Assembly: GCA_905221235.1 (NCBI GenBank)
Contig: CAJNCJ010000004.1
Span: 62,001 to 126,000, forward strand
Direction: 5' to 3'
Source of the DNA: a bacterium
GTDB taxonomy: Bacteria; Bacillota; Bacilli; Lactobacillales; Streptococcaceae
DNA length: 64,000 nucleotides
The translations under genes and the position numbers were made by a program. Below are positions 17,691-27,110 of this stretch, piece after piece (position 1 is the stretch's first letter; each line of letters begins with the position of its first letter). The notes beneath the pieces were generated by a model. The model saw only the letters and a list, made by a program, of their open reading frames with translations. It was not told the origin of the DNA and searched no databases.

Positions 17691-18418
17691 AGCTCCTCCT
17701 CTTTGGTCAGAGCCAAGTAAATATCATTCAAACTAGCCTCAGGCATGTCAAAGGCTTCGCGCAGTTGCAGGAGATTTCCCTTAGCACGCACTTCCCCTTT
17801 GTGAAGAATGACAAAAGCATCACACATCTTCTCAGCCGAATCCAGCACGTGGGTACTCATGAGAATGGACTTGCCCTTTTGCTTTTCCACTTCCAAAAGC
17901 TGAATCAAGTCCGCAATCGCCAGCGGATCAAGACCAAGGAAAGGCTCATCCACGATAAAAAGACTCGGATCCACCACAAAAGCACAGATAATCATGACCT
18001 TCTGCTTCATCCCTTTGGAAAAATGAACAGGGAACCAGTCCAATTTCTTGTCCAGACGGAACATTTTTAACAAAGGTTCTACTCGCTCAAAAGCAACTCT
18101 CTGCTCAATACCATAAGCCATAGCAACCGTTTCGATATGCTCTCTGAGGGTCAATTCCTCATACAAACTAGGCGTCTCAGGAATGTAGCCAATTTGCTTG
18201 CGGTAGTTAGTCGCATCTTTTTGCAAAGTCAAGCCATTGATATTGATAGAACCGCTATAAGGTGTCAACAAACCGATAATTTCATTGATGGTAGTCGATT
18301 TCCCAGCACCATTGAGACCGATCAAACCGACCAACTGCCCACTTTCAACTGTAAAGGACACATCTTTCAAGACAGGGACATGGACATAGCCACCTGTCAG
18401 GTTTTTAATTTCTAACAT
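17687..18418 (-). CDS. ecsA: EcsA-type ABC transporter ATP-binding protein
   Basis: 243-aa ATPase. Walker A GLNGAGKST, Q-loop GYIPETPSLYEEL, signature HFSKGMKQKVM (degenerate, SKGMKQ for LSGGQ as in EcsA), Walker B LFIVDEPFLGLDP and H-loop STHVLD are all present. First gene of ecsAB. Faces the divergent HIT gene across 67 bp. Confidence 0.94.
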   Translation of the reverse strand: MLEIKNLTGGYVHVPVLKDVSFTVESGQLVGLIGLNGAGKSTTINEIIGLLTPYSGSININGLTLQKDATNYRKQIGYIPETPSLYEELTLREHIETVAMAYGIEQRVAFERVEPLLKMFRLDKKLDWFPVHFSKGMKQKVMIICAFVVDPSLFIVDEPFLGLDPLAIADLIQLLEVEKQKGKSILMSTHVLDSAEKMCDAFVILHKGEVRAKGNLLQLREAFDMPEASLNDIYLALTKEEEL

Positions 18419-18433
18419 ATTTTCTCCAAATCT

Positions 18434-18441
18434 GGTATAAT
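18434..18441 (+). promoter_or_regulatory. Extended -10 element for the HIT gene
   Basis: TGGTATAAT (extended -10) in the 67-bp intergenic region, about 45 bp before the ATG at 18486. No clear -35 element. Confidence 0.5.
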
Positions 18442-18485
18442 GTAGCTATATTATATCAAAATTCAATACAGTAGAGGTAGATTTT

Positions 18486-18896
18486 ATGTCAGATTGCATT
18501 TTTTGTAAAATCATCGCAGGGGAAATTCCTGCTTCAAAAGTATATGAAGATGAGCAGGTTCTTGCCTTTCTTGATATATCTCAAGTAACACCAGGACACA
18601 CCTTGGTCGTACCAAAAGAGCACTATCGCAATCTTTTGGAAATGGACGCCACTAGCGCCAGCCAACTCTTTGCCCAAGTGCCAACAATTGCTCAAAAAGT
18701 CATGAAGGCTACCAAGGCTGCTGGCATGAATATCATTGCCAACTGTGAAGAAATCGCAGGTCAAACAGTTTTTCACACCCACGTTCACCTTGTCCCTCGC
18801 TACAGTGCCGATGATGACCTCAAGATTGATTTCATCGCCCACGAACCTGACTTTGACAAACTCGCTCAAGTCGCAGAAACTATCAAAAACGCCTAA
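18486..18896 (+). CDS. HIT family nucleotide-binding protein
   Basis: 136-aa histidine-triad protein. It starts CIFCKIIAGEIPASKVYED, the HIT N-terminal block, and carries the catalytic triad in FHTHVHLVPRY (HxHxH). Such proteins hydrolyse nucleoside phosphoramidates or similar nucleotide conjugates; the natural substrate is uncertain. AGAGG precedes the ATG. Followed 9 bp later by the gene at 18906. Confidence 0.93.
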   Translation: MSDCIFCKIIAGEIPASKVYEDEQVLAFLDISQVTPGHTLVVPKEHYRNLLEMDATSASQLFAQVPTIAQKVMKATKAAGMNIIANCEEIAGQTVFHTHVHLVPRYSADDDLKIDFIAHEPDFDKLAQVAETIKNA

Positions 18897-18905
18897 GGAG
18901 TTGCC

Positions 18906-19193
18906 ATGAAATTATCTAATCTACTGCTATTTGCAGGAGCTGCAGCCGGAAGTTATCTGGTCACAAAAAATCGCCAAGCCATCACAGATGAAGTCTTGAA
19001 TACCACCGACCGCGTTCAAGCTATCAAGGACGATGTGGATATTATCCAAAACAGCCTGCAAATCATCGACCAGCAAAAAGAACTCATCAAGGAATACCAA
19101 GAAGACCTGACTTACAAGTTTAAGGTCTTAGAAAAAGATATCCAGACTAGATTAGCTGTCATCAAAGAAACACAGGAAATCGAAGATAAGTAA
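18906..19193 (+). CDS. Conserved coiled-coil protein with N-terminal anchor
   Basis: 95-aa protein beginning MKLSNLLLFAGAAAGSYLVT, a short hydrophobic Gly/Ala-rich segment like those of YtxH proteins, then about 65 residues of charged heptad sequence (VQAIKDDVDIIQNSLQIID). It is probably membrane-anchored and helical. Cotranscribed with the HIT gene; AAGGAG precedes the ATG. Function unknown. Confidence 0.8.
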   Translation: MKLSNLLLFAGAAAGSYLVTKNRQAITDEVLNTTDRVQAIKDDVDIIQNSLQIIDQQKELIKEYQEDLTYKFKVLEKDIQTRLAVIKETQEIEDK

Positions 19194-19216
19194 AAAGAGC
19201 CACTCGGCTCTTTTTA
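19192..19216. terminator. Terminator after the HIT operon (mirrors 19607-19630)
   Basis: AAAAAGAGCC-ACTC-GGCTCTTTTT hairpin directly at the stop codon at 19193. The reverse complement of the same sequence, loop included, forms the dnaJ terminator at 19607-19630. Confidence 0.85.
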
Positions 19217-19287
19217 GTTTATAGATTTTTTAAGACATTCCTTAAGTAATGACGGACGGTAGCGACCTTCTTCGAAGTTCCATACCT

Positions 19288-19313
19288 AAACTTTGATCCT
19301 AGGTCTCAAAGTT
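19288..19313. repeat. Hairpin module shared with 23633-23660
   Basis: AACTTTGA-N9-TCAAAGTT hairpin. Arms and much of the loop (CCTAGGTC versus CCTAAGGTC) recur at 23633-23660, so it is a dispersed intergenic repeat rather than a local structure. Confidence 0.55.
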
Positions 19314-19317
19314 CCCG

Positions 19318-19353
19318 AACACCTGAAACCAAGCTGTTTCAGGTGTTTTCATT
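19318..19353. terminator. Strong hairpin with T-tract, terminator-like
   Basis: AACACCTGAAAC pairs with GTTTCAGGTGTT around a 6-nt loop; the right side runs into TTTT. It may be a third terminator-like unit in this gap or part of a repeat element. Confidence 0.55.
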
Positions 19354-19383
19354 ACGGCGGAAAGTCTGGGAAAGTATTTGATT

Positions 19384-19536
19384 TATACTCAATGAAAATC
19401 AAAAAGCAAACTAGGAAACTAGTCGCAGGTTGCTCAAAACACTGTTTTGAGGTTGTAGATAAGACTGACGAAGTCAGTCACATATATACGGCAAGGCGAC
19501 GTTGACGCGGTTTGAAGAGATTTTCGAAGAGTATTA
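19384..19536 (-). repeat. BOX element (boxA-boxB-boxC)
   Basis: About 153 bp, read on the minus strand as A-B-C. BoxA carries the ACGGCAAGGCGACGTTGACG core used in BOX typing. BoxB holds the AAAACACTGTTTT palindrome and GACGAAGTCAGT. BoxC ends at TACTCAATGAAAATC. Termini are TACTC/GAGTA. Confidence 0.9.
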
Positions 19537-19606
19537 GTTATGAAATGGTGAATACGTTGTCTAAATTGTGGTGTATAGTTGACGGGATATGGCTTGTTTA
19601 CACTTT

Positions 19607-19630
19607 AAAAAGAGCCGAGTGGCTCTTTTT
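19607..19630. terminator. Terminator of dnaJ
   Basis: AAAAGAGCC-GAGT-GGCTCTTTT hairpin immediately after dnaJ (minus strand), also usable on the plus strand. Confidence 0.85.
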
Positions 19631-19633
19631 AGT

Positions 19634-20773
19634 TTATTCTCCTTCAAAGGCATCTTTAATATGGTCAAAGAAGCCTTTTTTCTTTGGATTGACTTTTAAA
19701 TCACCAGCAGCTGCGAATTCTTTAAGCGCTGCTTTTTGGCGGTCATTCAATCCTGTCGGTGTTACGACATTGACGGTAACGTATTGATCTCCAACTGCAC
19801 CACCACGAAGACTCGGAGCTCCTTTGCCACGTAGACGGAATTTCTTACCAGTCTGAGTTCCCTCTGGGATAACCAATTCAACATCACCATGAACAGTTGG
19901 GATATCAACGGTATCACCAAGAGCTGCTTGGACAAAGTTGAGATTTAGATTGTAGAAGATAGTGGTTCCTTCACGTTCAAACTTATCGCTAGCTTCCACA
20001 GAAACTACTACGTATAAGTCACCATAAGGTCCACCGTTAAAGCCTGCTTCACCTTGACCAGCTAGACGAATTTGTTGACCTGTTTCCACACCAGCAGGGA
20101 TTTTCACATGTACGCTATGGGCTTGTTTTTCATGACCTGTTCCATGACAGGTTGTACATGGATCTTTGATTTCTTTTCCGCGACCATGACAGACATCACA
20201 GGTTACTTGGCGACGCATCATACCAAGCGGAGTCTGCGTATCAACGTTAATAACACCAGCGCCATGACAGCGTCCACAAGTGACTGGACTTGTTCCTGGC
20301 TTAGCACCAGAACCGTTACATGTACTACAGCTTGCTTCACGATTGTACTTAACTTCTTTTTCAGCTCCAAAAATAGCTTCTTCAAAGGTTAAGTTCACAC
20401 GATACTGGAGGTCATCCCCTTGGCGAGGAGCGTTTGGATTGCGCGAAGCACCGCCTCCGCCGAAGAAACTTGAGAAGATGTCCTCAAAACCACCGAAGCC
20501 ACCAGCACCGTTGAAACCGCCAGCTCCACTACCGAAGCCTCCAAAGCCACCGTTGGTACCTGCAGCACCATATTGGTCATAGGCAGCCCGTTTTTGGTCG
20601 TCACTCAAAGTCTCATAGGCTTCTTGAACTTCCTTGTATTTTTCCTCAGCACCAGGCTCCTTGTTGATATCTGGGTGGTATTTTTTCGAAAGCTTGCGAT
20701 AAGCTTTTTTGATCTCGTCTGCCGAAGCATTTTTTGACACCCCTAGACGATCATAAAATTCAGTATTGTTCAT
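19634..20773 (-). CDS. dnaJ: Chaperone protein DnaJ
   Basis: 379-aa co-chaperone that stimulates the DnaK ATPase. It has a J domain (1-70) with the HPD motif in [10 protein letters not shown], a Gly/Phe-rich linker, and four CxxCxGxG zinc repeats ([32 protein letters not shown]), followed by the substrate-binding domain. Start at 20773 ([10 protein letters not shown]) is the family start. The upstream ribosome site is weak. Separate from dnaK by the DJ-1 gene. Confidence 0.97.
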   Translation of the reverse strand: MNNTEFYDRLGVSKNASADEIKKAYRKLSKKYHPDINKEPGAEEKYKEVQEAYETLSDDQKRAAYDQYGAAGTNGGFGGFGSGAGGFNGAGGFGGFEDIFSSFFGGGGASRNPNAPRQGDDLQYRVNLTFEEAIFGAEKEVKYNREASCSTCNGSGAKPGTSPVTCGRCHGAGVINVDTQTPLGMMRRQVTCDVCHGRGKEIKDPCTTCHGTGHEKQAHSVHVKIPAGVETGQQIRLAGQGEAGFNGGPYGDLYVVVSVEASDKFEREGTTIFYNLNLNFVQAALGDTVDIPTVHGDVELVIPEGTQTGKKFRLRGKGAPSLRGGAVGDQYVTVNVVTPTGLNDRQKAALKEFAAAGDLKVNPKKKGFFDHIKDAFEGE

Positions 20774-20785
20774 ACAAGATACCAA

Positions 20786-20850
20786 GACCGTAAAATTCGA
20801 CTGAAAAATAGGAAATCTGACGCTGGAGCGATACTCCTAGGCAGATTTAT
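20786..20850 (-). terminator. Hairpin upstream of dnaJ, possible terminator of the DJ-1 gene
   Basis: Minus strand AAATCTG pairs with CAGATTT across a spacer containing a second GGAG/CTCC stem, then CCTATTTTTC. It could end the dnaK/DJ-1 transcript or attenuate readthrough into dnaJ. Confidence 0.4.
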
Positions 20851-20971
20851 CTTTTTTCCGAGAATTTAGGTCGGGTTCAATTCCTTTCTTTTATATTGAG
20901 TAAGAAATTTGGGAACCCGTGTTCAATTTTCTGAACACCCTTGTTCCTTTCTATAATTTTCATGTAAATCT

Positions 20972-21604
20972 TTAGAGGCTGTTTTCTATACTCTGCTTCA
21001 CTTGATTAAACTCTTCATCTGATAGAGTAAATATCAAATCCTCTTCAGCATACTCGCTCTGTTCTTTAAAATAGTTGTCCGTATTCTCTGCCAACCCTAA
21101 ACCGAAAATCACTTTTCTTGCAAACTCTTGATGTGCAAAACCGATAGCCGTAATGATTTGTTTATCTTGGACAAGAACTTTGGGTTGGAAATTCTCACGT
21201 GGAAGAAATTCAAAATAGTCAAAGAAGTTTTGCCAAATTCCACCTGTAAATTTCGTGTCGTTCAACAAGCCTGCTTTCGCCAATAAAAGGGGCGCTGAAG
21301 AAATGGCTGCAATTAGGATATCTTGCTCATTAAGACTTCTCAAAAACGAGATCAATTTCTCATCTTGTAGAGCAGGACCTATATTTACCACTCCTGGCAA
21401 AATCACACAAGAATAATCTTCTATACGGATCTGATCCAATGTTTTCGTCGGTTGACAGGACAAACCATCCTCAGAGACCACCATCGAATTCTCAGAAGCG
21501 ACATAATCAATCGTGATATCAAAAGACAGAGCTAAAGTACTCGTTAAAGTGGTTATCTCATAAAGAGAAAAATTAGGATAAATGATACAAAGTACTTTTT
21601 TCAT
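20972..21604 (-). CDS. DJ-1/PfpI family protein lacking the nucleophile Cys
   Basis: 210-aa protein of the class I glutamine amidotransferase-like DJ-1/PfpI family. It starts KKVLCIIYPNFSLYEITTL and has VILPGVVNIGPAL and the nucleophile-elbow region IAAISSAPLLLAKAGLL. Most relatives have Cys at the AIC-AP position; here it is Ser. The ATG at 21604 has AGAGGA 8 bases upstream. Lies between dnaK and dnaJ. Enzymatic activity is doubtful; function unknown. Confidence 0.85.
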   Translation of the reverse strand: MKKVLCIIYPNFSLYEITTLTSTLALSFDITIDYVASENSMVVSEDGLSCQPTKTLDQIRIEDYSCVILPGVVNIGPALQDEKLISFLRSLNEQDILIAAISSAPLLLAKAGLLNDTKFTGGIWQNFFDYFEFLPRENFQPKVLVQDKQIITAIGFAHQEFARKVIFGLGLAENTDNYFKEQSEYAEEDLIFTLSDEEFNQVKQSIENSL

Positions 21605-21627
21605 ACGCAACATCCTCTATTTTATCG

Positions 21628-21657
21628 AAAAACAGAGGCTGGGTTGCAACCTCTGGA
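21628..21657 (-). terminator. Terminator after dnaK
   Basis: CAGAGG-N11-CCTCTG followed by TTTTT on the minus strand. A second dyad (AAAATAGTCC-ACT-GGACTATTTT, 21696-21717) overlaps the dnaK stop. Confidence 0.65.
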
Positions 21658-21715
21658 TTTCTTCTTATACTCGCCTGATTTTCAAGCTCGGGATAAAATA
21701 GTCCACTGGACTATT

Positions 21716-23551
<1,836 letters not shown>

Positions 23552-23575
23552 TTAAATTTTATATTCTTTCTTTTT

Positions 23576-23689
23576 GATACTCTTCTTAGGTGGCGGCGCC
23601 GTCAGAGCTTGACTTCGTCAATCTCTTTGACTAAACTTTGAGCCTAAGGTCTCAAAGTTTGCGCAAATAGCGCCACGGCGAAGAGTATC
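23576..23689. repeat. 114-bp MITE-like element between dnaK and grpE
   Basis: Ends are a perfect 10-bp inverted repeat, GATACTCTTC / GAAGAGTATC. A second pair lies inside (GTGGCG / CGCCAC), then a 10-bp perfect hairpin AAACTTTGAG / CTCAAAGTTT at 23633-23660. The termini resemble BOX ends (TACTCTTC), but the interior lacks boxA, B and C sequence. It may be a RUP or SPRITE-type streptococcal repeat, which I cannot verify. Confidence 0.6.
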
Positions 23690-23807
23690 GTCTTTGGTTC
23701 GCTTCGCTCACTATTGCAAAGTTGAACTACTTTTTTATCTTTCTTTCATAGTTTAGTGTCGTTTCGGACAAGTTTTATATTATGTATGTTGCAACCGTCA
23801 GAATTGC

Positions 23808-24332
23808 CTAGTTATAGACCACTACCATTGCTGGTCTTAGGATGCGGTCATGGAGCTTGTAGCCTTTTTGGAAGACTTGGGCGATGGTATCTGCTGGGTG
23901 TTCATCGTCTGCTGGGAGAGTTTGGATGGCCATATGATAGTTATGGTCAAATTCGCCGTCAGCTGCGATTTCTTCGATTCCTTCTTCTTTCAAAGCGTGA
24001 ATCAAGCTTTCTTGCACCATCTCCAATCCTTTTTTGACATCGTCTGTCAAACCTTCAACTGCAAGGGCACGTTCTAGGTTATCCAAAGAAGGGAGAATCG
24101 CTTTTGCCAAGTCCTGGCTACGGTAACGTTGCAAGTTTTGGCGTTCTTCATTGGCACGGCGTTGGATATTTTGCATTTCTGCATGAGCGCGAAGGTATTT
24201 ATTTTCGAACTCATCTGCACGTTCATTTGCCAAGTCCAACTCAGACTTCTCAGGAGTTGTTTCTTCAGCTGTTTCCACAACTTCCTCTTCTTGGACTTCT
24301 TCTAATTCTTCATTTTTTATATCTTGGGCCAT
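23808..24332 (-). CDS. grpE: Nucleotide exchange factor GrpE
   Basis: 174-aa DnaK co-factor. It has an acidic disordered N-terminus ([17 protein letters not shown]), a long helix (about 35-95) with [20 protein letters not shown], and a C-terminal beta domain ending [17 protein letters not shown], the GrpE signature. Start at 24332 has AAGGAGG 7 bases upstream; eight upstream codons of the longer frame lack support. Follows hrcA by 26 bp. Confidence 0.97.
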   Translation of the reverse strand: MAQDIKNEELEEVQEEEVVETAEETTPEKSELDLANERADEFENKYLRAHAEMQNIQRRANEERQNLQRYRSQDLAKAILPSLDNLERALAVEGLTDDVKKGLEMVQESLIHALKEEGIEEIAADGEFDHNYHMAIQTLPADDEHPADTIAQVFQKGYKLHDRILRPAMVVVYN

Positions 24333-24358
24333 TTTCGCCTCCTTTAATGATTTCAATC

Positions 24359-25393
24359 TTAATGTACTTCGTAATGATTACTGCTGAGGTAGCGATAAAA
24401 ATCTGTCAACTTCATTGTCAAAACACGATTGACCACATTGACTTGGTTGATTAGTTGTTGGTAATCCAGATTGACCGGACCGATAATCGCTAGAATTCCA
24501 ACTCCCCGATAAGGGATAAGGAATTTACTACTAATCACCGCTAGGTCTGCTAGACAGGACTCTTGGCTGTCCGCAACACGGACATTTTGCATCTGATCTT
24601 CATGCAGCCCTTCACGAATCTCCAAGGCCACCTTTTGCGGTTGGTCAAAGAACTGATAAGCTGCTAGATTGGCAAAATTCAAGAGATTGACCTTGCCTGC
24701 CACCACGATATTTTCGTTGAACATTTCCCTAAAGATGTGTTCAAAGAGATCGATAACATTATCCGTCGTTGTGAAATAACGCTGGATAATCTGCGGAATC
24801 TCCGTCCGAATCTTGTAGTGGATATCTAGAACAGTGTGACCGAGGAAACGTTCCTGAATGATTGCCTTCAATTTCAGCAAATCCTCCTGCAAGAAATTCC
24901 TTGGAATCAGAAACTGACTAGTAACCGTTCGAGACTCGTCTAGGGTAAATACTGCCAAGGCTGTATGTTGCCCCAAAACAACGATATCAAAGGCTGTCAA
25001 ACGTTGCCTGCTCGGCTCAACATCCAGTGCTACTACCGTACAGCCACTCAAGTCTGTTAGTAGATTAGCAGCCTCTTGCAGAATATCCTCCAATTTGAAG
25101 AATTCCTGATCAAAGGCTTTGACAATCTCATAAACCTCATTTTCAGCCAGTCGGTCAAAATCCAGTGAGTGTTTCACATAGTACTGAAAACCAGCAACAC
25201 TTGGCATCCGACCACTTGAAGTATGAGCCTTTTCAAGCAAACCTTGCTTTTCTAGAGCCGCCATGTCATTACGAATGGTTGCACTGCTAGAGTTAATAGA
25301 CTCTTGCAAGGCTTTGGATCCGACAGGTTCGTGCGTTTTGGTAAAGATGTCAATAATCAGATTTAAAATATCCTGCTGACGCTCTGTAACCAC
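24359..25393 (-). CDS. hrcA: Heat-inducible transcription repressor HrcA
   Basis: 344-aa repressor of class I heat-shock genes that binds CIRCE. N-terminal winged helix-turn-helix ([28 protein letters not shown]), central GAF-like domain and C-terminal [10 protein letters not shown] block. The start is GTG at 25393, giving MVTERQQ as in relatives; the longer ATG frame would place the start inside the promoter region. First gene of hrcA-grpE-dnaK. Confidence 0.96.
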   Translation of the reverse strand: MVTERQQDILNLIIDIFTKTHEPVGSKALQESINSSSATIRNDMAALEKQGLLEKAHTSSGRMPSVAGFQYYVKHSLDFDRLAENEVYEIVKAFDQEFFKLEDILQEAANLLTDLSGCTVVALDVEPSRQRLTAFDIVVLGQHTALAVFTLDESRTVTSQFLIPRNFLQEDLLKLKAIIQERFLGHTVLDIHYKIRTEIPQIIQRYFTTTDNVIDLFEHIFREMFNENIVVAGKVNLLNFANLAAYQFFDQPQKVALEIREGLHEDQMQNVRVADSQESCLADLAVISSKFLIPYRGVGILAIIGPVNLDYQQLINQVNVVNRVLTMKLTDFYRYLSSNHYEVH

Positions 25394-25419
25394 CTCATCA
25401 CCCCTCTCTGTCTGATCGA

Positions 25420-25446
25420 TTAGCACTCGATACACTCAAGTGCTAA
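25420..25446. promoter_or_regulatory. CIRCE operator, proximal copy
   Basis: TTAGCACTC-N9-AAGTGCTAA, one mismatch from consensus, just downstream of the hrcA -10 box. HrcA binding here would block transcription. Confidence 0.92.
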
Positions 25447-25457
25447 CTTATGATTCT

Positions 25458-25485
25458 ATTATACACCCTTAAAAGAGAATGTCAA
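25458..25485 (-). promoter_or_regulatory. hrcA: Sigma-A promoter of hrcA-grpE-dnaK
   Basis: Minus-strand TTGACA (25480-25485) and TATAAT (25458-25463), 16-bp spacer, lying between the two CIRCE elements. Confidence 0.88.
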
Positions 25486-25502
25486 GACAAAAACTCAAAA
25501 AA

Positions 25503-25529
25503 TTAGCACTCTTTTATTAAGAGTGCTAA
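25503..25529. promoter_or_regulatory. CIRCE operator, perfect distal copy
   Basis: Perfect TTAGCACTC-N9-GAGTGCTAA about 18 bp upstream of the -35 box. Its AT-rich flanks also place it at the end of the PadR/DUF2812 operon, where the dyad could help terminate that transcript. Confidence 0.92.
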
Positions 25530-25553
25530 AAATCAGTCTGAAGACCTAGAACC

Positions 25554-26066
25554 TTACTGTTCATCTACTTGATATTTCCTTTTAAGTCTAAAAAAACCAT
25601 AGATTAGATAAGAAATCATAAAGGCATAGAGAGCAAAAATGACAAAGAAAGATTGCGATAGTTCTTCTCGAAACAAACTCATACAAACAACAAAACCACC
25701 TAAGAAAGTAGCTGTACAGGAACGAAGTCTAGATCGCATAACTTCCCATCTGAGCCCCTTACTCATATAGACTTGATCCTCTGGAAGTAAATTAGAAGAC
25801 GATTTACGAAGAATCGAACAAGAACCTGCTCCTATCAATTCCCAACCTCTATTGCTAAAATCTTGCAGTTCATGCTTATATTTTTTAAGAAATCTAGAAT
25901 CATAGATACAGTAGATGACATCGTCTGGTTGACATTGGTCAAAATAGAAAAAACCAAAACGACTAGTTCTATACTTCCAACCTTTCAAATGCATCTCATG
26001 TAAATATTCTTCTTCTTTGTCCAAATCAACAATGGTGAAAAACCGAAATTGTACTTTGCTATTCAT
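25554..26066 (-). CDS. DUF2812 domain membrane protein
   Basis: 170-aa protein starting QFRFFTIVDLDKEEEYLHEM with the DUF2812 hallmark HLKGWKYRTSRFGFFYFDQC and an RGWELIGAG strand. Two C-terminal hydrophobic segments (about 118-137 and 140-157) end in a Lys/Arg tail. It is a diverged tandem relative of the next gene upstream. Third gene of the PadR operon. DUF2812 proteins commonly pair with PadR regulators; function unknown. Confidence 0.85.
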   Translation of the reverse strand: MNSKVQFRFFTIVDLDKEEEYLHEMHLKGWKYRTSRFGFFYFDQCQPDDVIYCIYDSRFLKKYKHELQDFSNRGWELIGAGSCSILRKSSSNLLPEDQVYMSKGLRWEVMRSRLRSCTATFLGGFVVCMSLFREELSQSFFVIFALYAFMISYLIYGFFRLKRKYQVDEQ

Positions 26067-26100
26067 TACCTTACCTCCAAATCAGAAAACATACATAGTT

Positions 26101-26679
26101 TTATTTGTCAGATAATTCTTTCCATTTTTGAAACAAGCTCCAAAAAATATAAGAAATCTGAATCGCAAAAACTATCAATAAAACCCAATCTATTATGAAA
26201 ATCAAAAACACTACCCAACTGAAAGAACTACTTACACTGACAAACTTTGAGAAAACCGGTAGTAGAGATAAAAAGAGAAGCAAAATAGGAAGCATCCGAC
26301 TCGTTAAAATCCGTTTGACCATAGCTAACTTCCCGGCCGCGTCATTATAAATTTCAAACTCGGCATCCGACTCAATTCCAGAATGAAGCTTTCTAAAGTA
26401 GGAAAAACTATTAAAGTCTGTAATATGCTCCCAGCCACAGTCTTTAAATAATTGTAAATAGGAGGCTCTATCGGATTTTTTCATGGGATAAAAGTCCAAC
26501 TGATAAGACATCTGCTCCGGTTGGCACTTTTCAAAAGTATACTTAACTGCAAACAATAAGATAGAATAGCTTACTTTCCTAAGTTTCCAGCCCTTAGTAT
26601 GCATTTCTCTAAGATATAAAGCCTCTCTATCATAATCCGCAATTGTAAAAATTCGATAAACAATTTTCTTTTCCATCAT
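26101..26679 (-). CDS. DUF2812 domain membrane protein
   Basis: 192-aa protein: YRIFTIADYDREALYLREMH then TKGWKLRKVSYSILLF, FEKCQPEQMSYQLDFYP and DCGWEHITDFNSFSYFRK, the DUF2812 pattern. Two membrane segments lie near the C-terminus (about 128-147 and 150-180). The ATG overlaps the padR stop (ATGA), so it is coupled. Probably the output or partner of the PadR regulator. Confidence 0.85.
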   Translation of the reverse strand: MMEKKIVYRIFTIADYDREALYLREMHTKGWKLRKVSYSILLFAVKYTFEKCQPEQMSYQLDFYPMKKSDRASYLQLFKDCGWEHITDFNSFSYFRKLHSGIESDAEFEIYNDAAGKLAMVKRILTSRMLPILLLFLSLLPVFSKFVSVSSSFSWVVFLIFIIDWVLLIVFAIQISYIFWSLFQKWKELSDK

Positions 26680-26996
26680 CCTTCCTCCCGACTGTTTCTG
26701 TAGAGTCGTTCAATACGCTTCAATTCAATCTCTAAAACTTTGCGTCCCAGGTCTGTGATCTGATAAATTTTACGCTTCTCCTCTTCTCGGACAAAGGAAA
26801 TCAAACCATCCTTTTCCATCTTTGACAAGGTTCCATACATAGTCCCAGGACTAATCGAAACTTGCGAATCTGTCATCTCCTTGACCTTTTGCGTAATACT
26901 ATAACCATGACCTTCCTTTTGCAGACAGAACAAGATATAAAAGCCCGTTTCCGTCATGGGAAGATAAACTCGACGAATCTTATCCGTCAATTCCAT
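26676..26996 (-). CDS. PadR family transcriptional regulator
   Basis: 106-aa winged helix protein: PMTETGFYILFCLQKEGHGY, SITQKVKEMTDSQVSISPGT then MYGTLSKMEKDGLISFV, the PadR DNA-binding motif, plus a short C-terminal dimer helix. Start at 26996 is preferred because AGGAGG lies 9 bases upstream; the ATG two codons earlier is only 3 bases from it. Likely represses its own operon through the dyads at 27020-27065. Confidence 0.88.
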   Translation of the reverse strand: MELTDKIRRVYLPMTETGFYILFCLQKEGHGYSITQKVKEMTDSQVSISPGTMYGTLSKMEKDGLISFVREEEKRKIYQITDLGRKVLEIELKRIERLYRNSREEG

Positions 26997-27019
26997 TTGC
27001 ATTCACCTCCTATTCAGTT

Positions 27020-27065
27020 CGATATATCGTACTTCGTTATATAAAATATATCACACCTCGATATA
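27020..27065. promoter_or_regulatory. AT-rich dyads upstream of padR, putative operator
   Basis: A palindrome CGATATATCG (27020-27029) and a further TCGATATA (27058-27065) flank AT-rich sequence that also supplies possible -10 boxes (TATATT, TATAAC). This is a reasonable self-operator for PadR, inferred from position and symmetry only. Confidence 0.45.
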
Positions 27066-27074
27066 AAACGCAAG

Positions 27075-27100
27075 AAAAAAAGACCACCCTCAGGTAATCT
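27075..27100 (-). terminator. Terminator of glnRA
   Basis: AGATTACC-TGAG-GGTGGTCT (8 bp with GU pairs) followed by seven T on the minus strand. Confidence 0.8.
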
Positions 27101-27110
27101 TTCTTCTATA

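Larger units (their letters stand above)
19194..19633. other. Repeat-filled intergenic region, no gene
   Basis: 440 bp between convergent operons. It holds two mirror-image terminators, a hairpin module shared with the dnaK-grpE gap (19288-19313), a strong hairpin at 19318-19353 and a complete BOX element (19384-19536). I see no gene-like reading frame with a ribosome site. Confidence 0.7.

Noticed and set aside
19215..19250. TTTAAG-N6-CTTAAG as a CiaR box for a small RNA
   Set aside because: The spacing is six rather than the required five bases, the second repeat has a mismatch, and no -10 plus terminator combination for a small RNA follows at the right distance.
19512..19787. Plus-strand open frame spanning the BOX element and the dnaJ 3' end
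   Set aside because: It runs through a BOX repeat and antisense to dnaJ, with no ribosome site or homology.
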